Source: Chitinophagaceae bacterium
GTDB taxonomy: Bacteria > Bacteroidota > Bacteroidia > Chitinophagales > Chitinophagaceae
DNA: 32,053 nt
Direction of reading: 5' to 3'
NCBI GenBank assembly: GCA_017882265.1
Contig: JADGPW010000281.1
Location: 1 to 32,053 of the forward strand
The position numbers were made by a program, and so were the translations under genes. Below are positions 31,204 to 32,053 of the stretch, piece after piece (within the stretch, counting starts at the first letter, position 1; each line of letters opens with the position of its first letter). The notes under the pieces are model-generated. The model was given only the letters and a program-made list of their open reading frames with translations. It did not search any database and was not told where the DNA came from.

Positions 31204-31339
31204 TTAGATAAAAACTAATAGTGAAAAGATAATAGTTCCTGAAAGACGAAAAAACCTTCAGTTTTGAGAAAGTTTCAAAGCTGTAGGTTTTTTCCTGCTG
31301 TGAGGCACTTTTATCTTTTCACTTTTATCTTTTATCTAA
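31204..31339. repeat. Nested inverted repeat, GATAAAAG family, second complete copy
   Basis: Arms 31204-31236 and 31307-31339 match in inverted orientation at 29 of 33 positions. The inner AAAAAACCTTCAG / CTGTAGGTTTTTT arms enclose a core (31263-31285) that is the inverted counterpart of 7978-8000 with one mismatch. It lies directly after the DUF2723-like gene's stop region. Confidence 0.88.
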
Positions 31340-32053
31340 TTAGGCTTCTTCATACTATCTTTTGTCTTCGTACTGTCCGGTTTTATTGAATTAGTGATGG
31401 TCGTAGGACCCTCAGGATTTGTTTTCACCTGTGTTTGCGGGGCATATCTTTTCTCCACTGAATCAAGGACAACCAGCATTCTTTCATTGATCGGCGCTTC
31501 CGATCGCTCAAAACCACCAAACAATTCCGGCCTGCTGGTTTTGATGTAGTTATAATAATTTGCCTGTTGTTCGAGATCTTTTCGTATGGCCAGGCGCCAT
31601 TTTTCTGCAAGTTCGGTTCTGCCGGCTTTGTAACAGGCTTCGAGGAATATTAAGCTTGTCTGGTTATGACCATTGTAACGGCTCGTCATGGCATAAGGCA
31701 AATTCTCGGGTTTGATTCCGGCTTCACATTTGTCAATTAACTTCTGTGCTTCTTCTTTCCTTCCAAGATCAGCCATATTACCCGCTGCTTCAGCATACAT
31801 TTCCCTGATATTAAGGATATGACGGCGGTTCTCTTCATCAAAATAAACACCTTTTTTATCCGCGCCGCCAAATTCATATTTGGTCATCAGGTTGTTATAA
31901 ACGAAGTCAGTATTATTATCCCGTATCGGTGTTCCTCCCAAACCAACCTGGCGGAGCCCCTGTTCTGTTACCCAATTAGCCTGTGGGTATTTAGTCACAA
32001 TAGGAACCAGCCGATATGACAGGCCGTCTTTACGGAGAAATTGAGCAAAGCCC
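31336..32053 (-). CDS. C-terminal part of a DUF2723 (GT117-like) membrane protein, cut by window edge
   Basis: An open frame enters from the right edge and ends with a stop at 31336, giving about 238 residues. GFAQFLRKDGLSYRLVPIVT at the visible start matches the soluble C-terminus that follows the membrane helices of DUF2723 proteins, which are large Bacteroidota GT117-like proteins. TPR-like helices follow (NIREMYAEAAGNMADLGRKEEAQ, EACYKAGRTELAEKWRLAIR), then a low-complexity Thr/Lys-rich tail. A GTG at 31998 is not the true start, because the frame continues upstream with conserved sequence. Confidence 0.75.
   Translation of the reverse strand, partial: GFAQFLRKDGLSYRLVPIVTKYPQANWVTEQGLRQVGLGGTPIRDNNTDFVYNNLMTKYEFGGADKKGVYFDEENRRHILNIREMYAEAAGNMADLGRKEEAQKLIDKCEAGIKPENLPYAMTSRYNGHNQTSLIFLEACYKAGRTELAEKWRLAIRKDLEQQANYYNYIKTSRPELFGGFERSEAPINERMLVVLDSVEKRYAPQTQVKTNPEGPTTITNSIKPDSTKTKDSMKKPN

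Overview
The window looks like a chromosomal segment of a Bacteroidota member, most likely Chitinophagaceae or a relative. The reasons are almost no Shine-Dalgarno sequences, A/T-rich leaders before start codons, a GT117/DUF2723-type protein, secreted caspase/TPR proteins, stand-alone GIY-YIG nucleases, and intergenic regions filled with short palindromes and repeats. This placement rests on recall of families and repeat style, not on a search. Both window edges cut genes: a hypothetical protein at 1-215 and the C-terminus of a DUF2723-like protein at 31336-32053.

Layout. 1-850: partial gene, then a 635-bp repeat-rich spacer. 851-5016: secreted HExxH protein with propeller and predicted barrel, a four-helix-bundle (IVP-like) gene, and a PAP2 phosphatase. 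5091-8493: valS and a receiver-only response regulator. 8954-10965: esterase, aat and clpS, the last two being the N-degron pair. 11098-12009: a frameshifted VOC pseudogene, then a minus-strand tRNA cluster with a tRNA 3' fragment fused to a GIY-YIG gene, an intact tRNA-Val(TAC), and a tRNA relic carrying a palindrome. 12190-19001: two convergent caspase-fold proteins, a small lipoprotein and a TPR/membrane protein. 19220-21699: tag, a YCII-like protein, a second palindrome-carrying tRNA relic, tRNA-Val(GAC), and mtaB. 21911-25747: a DUF4258 protein coupled to a PlsC-like acyltransferase, then priA. 25989-28270: an NAD(P)-binding protein divergent from murB, then a small envelope protein. 28333-31133: an AAA+ (Mg-chelatase/MoxR type) and VWA pair. 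31336-end: the DUF2723-like C-terminus.

The genes are mostly housekeeping (translation, N-degron turnover, wall synthesis, replication restart, repair), with envelope and protease functions mixed in. The unusual layer is the repeat DNA. Several repeat families sit at gene 3' ends, where they supply the last codons and stop of Aat, Tag, PlsC and the response regulator. Repeats have also inserted in frame into conserved proteins (three times in ValS, once in MtaB, twice in PriA).

The strongest candidate for something undescribed is the tRNA-linked pattern. Two different tRNA-Val genes each have an upstream partial copy in which the same 18-bp palindrome replaces the D-loop. At one of these loci the end of a GIY-YIG nuclease gene is fused to a tRNA at the same D-loop position, within a 331-bp unit bounded by 33-bp direct repeats and terminators.
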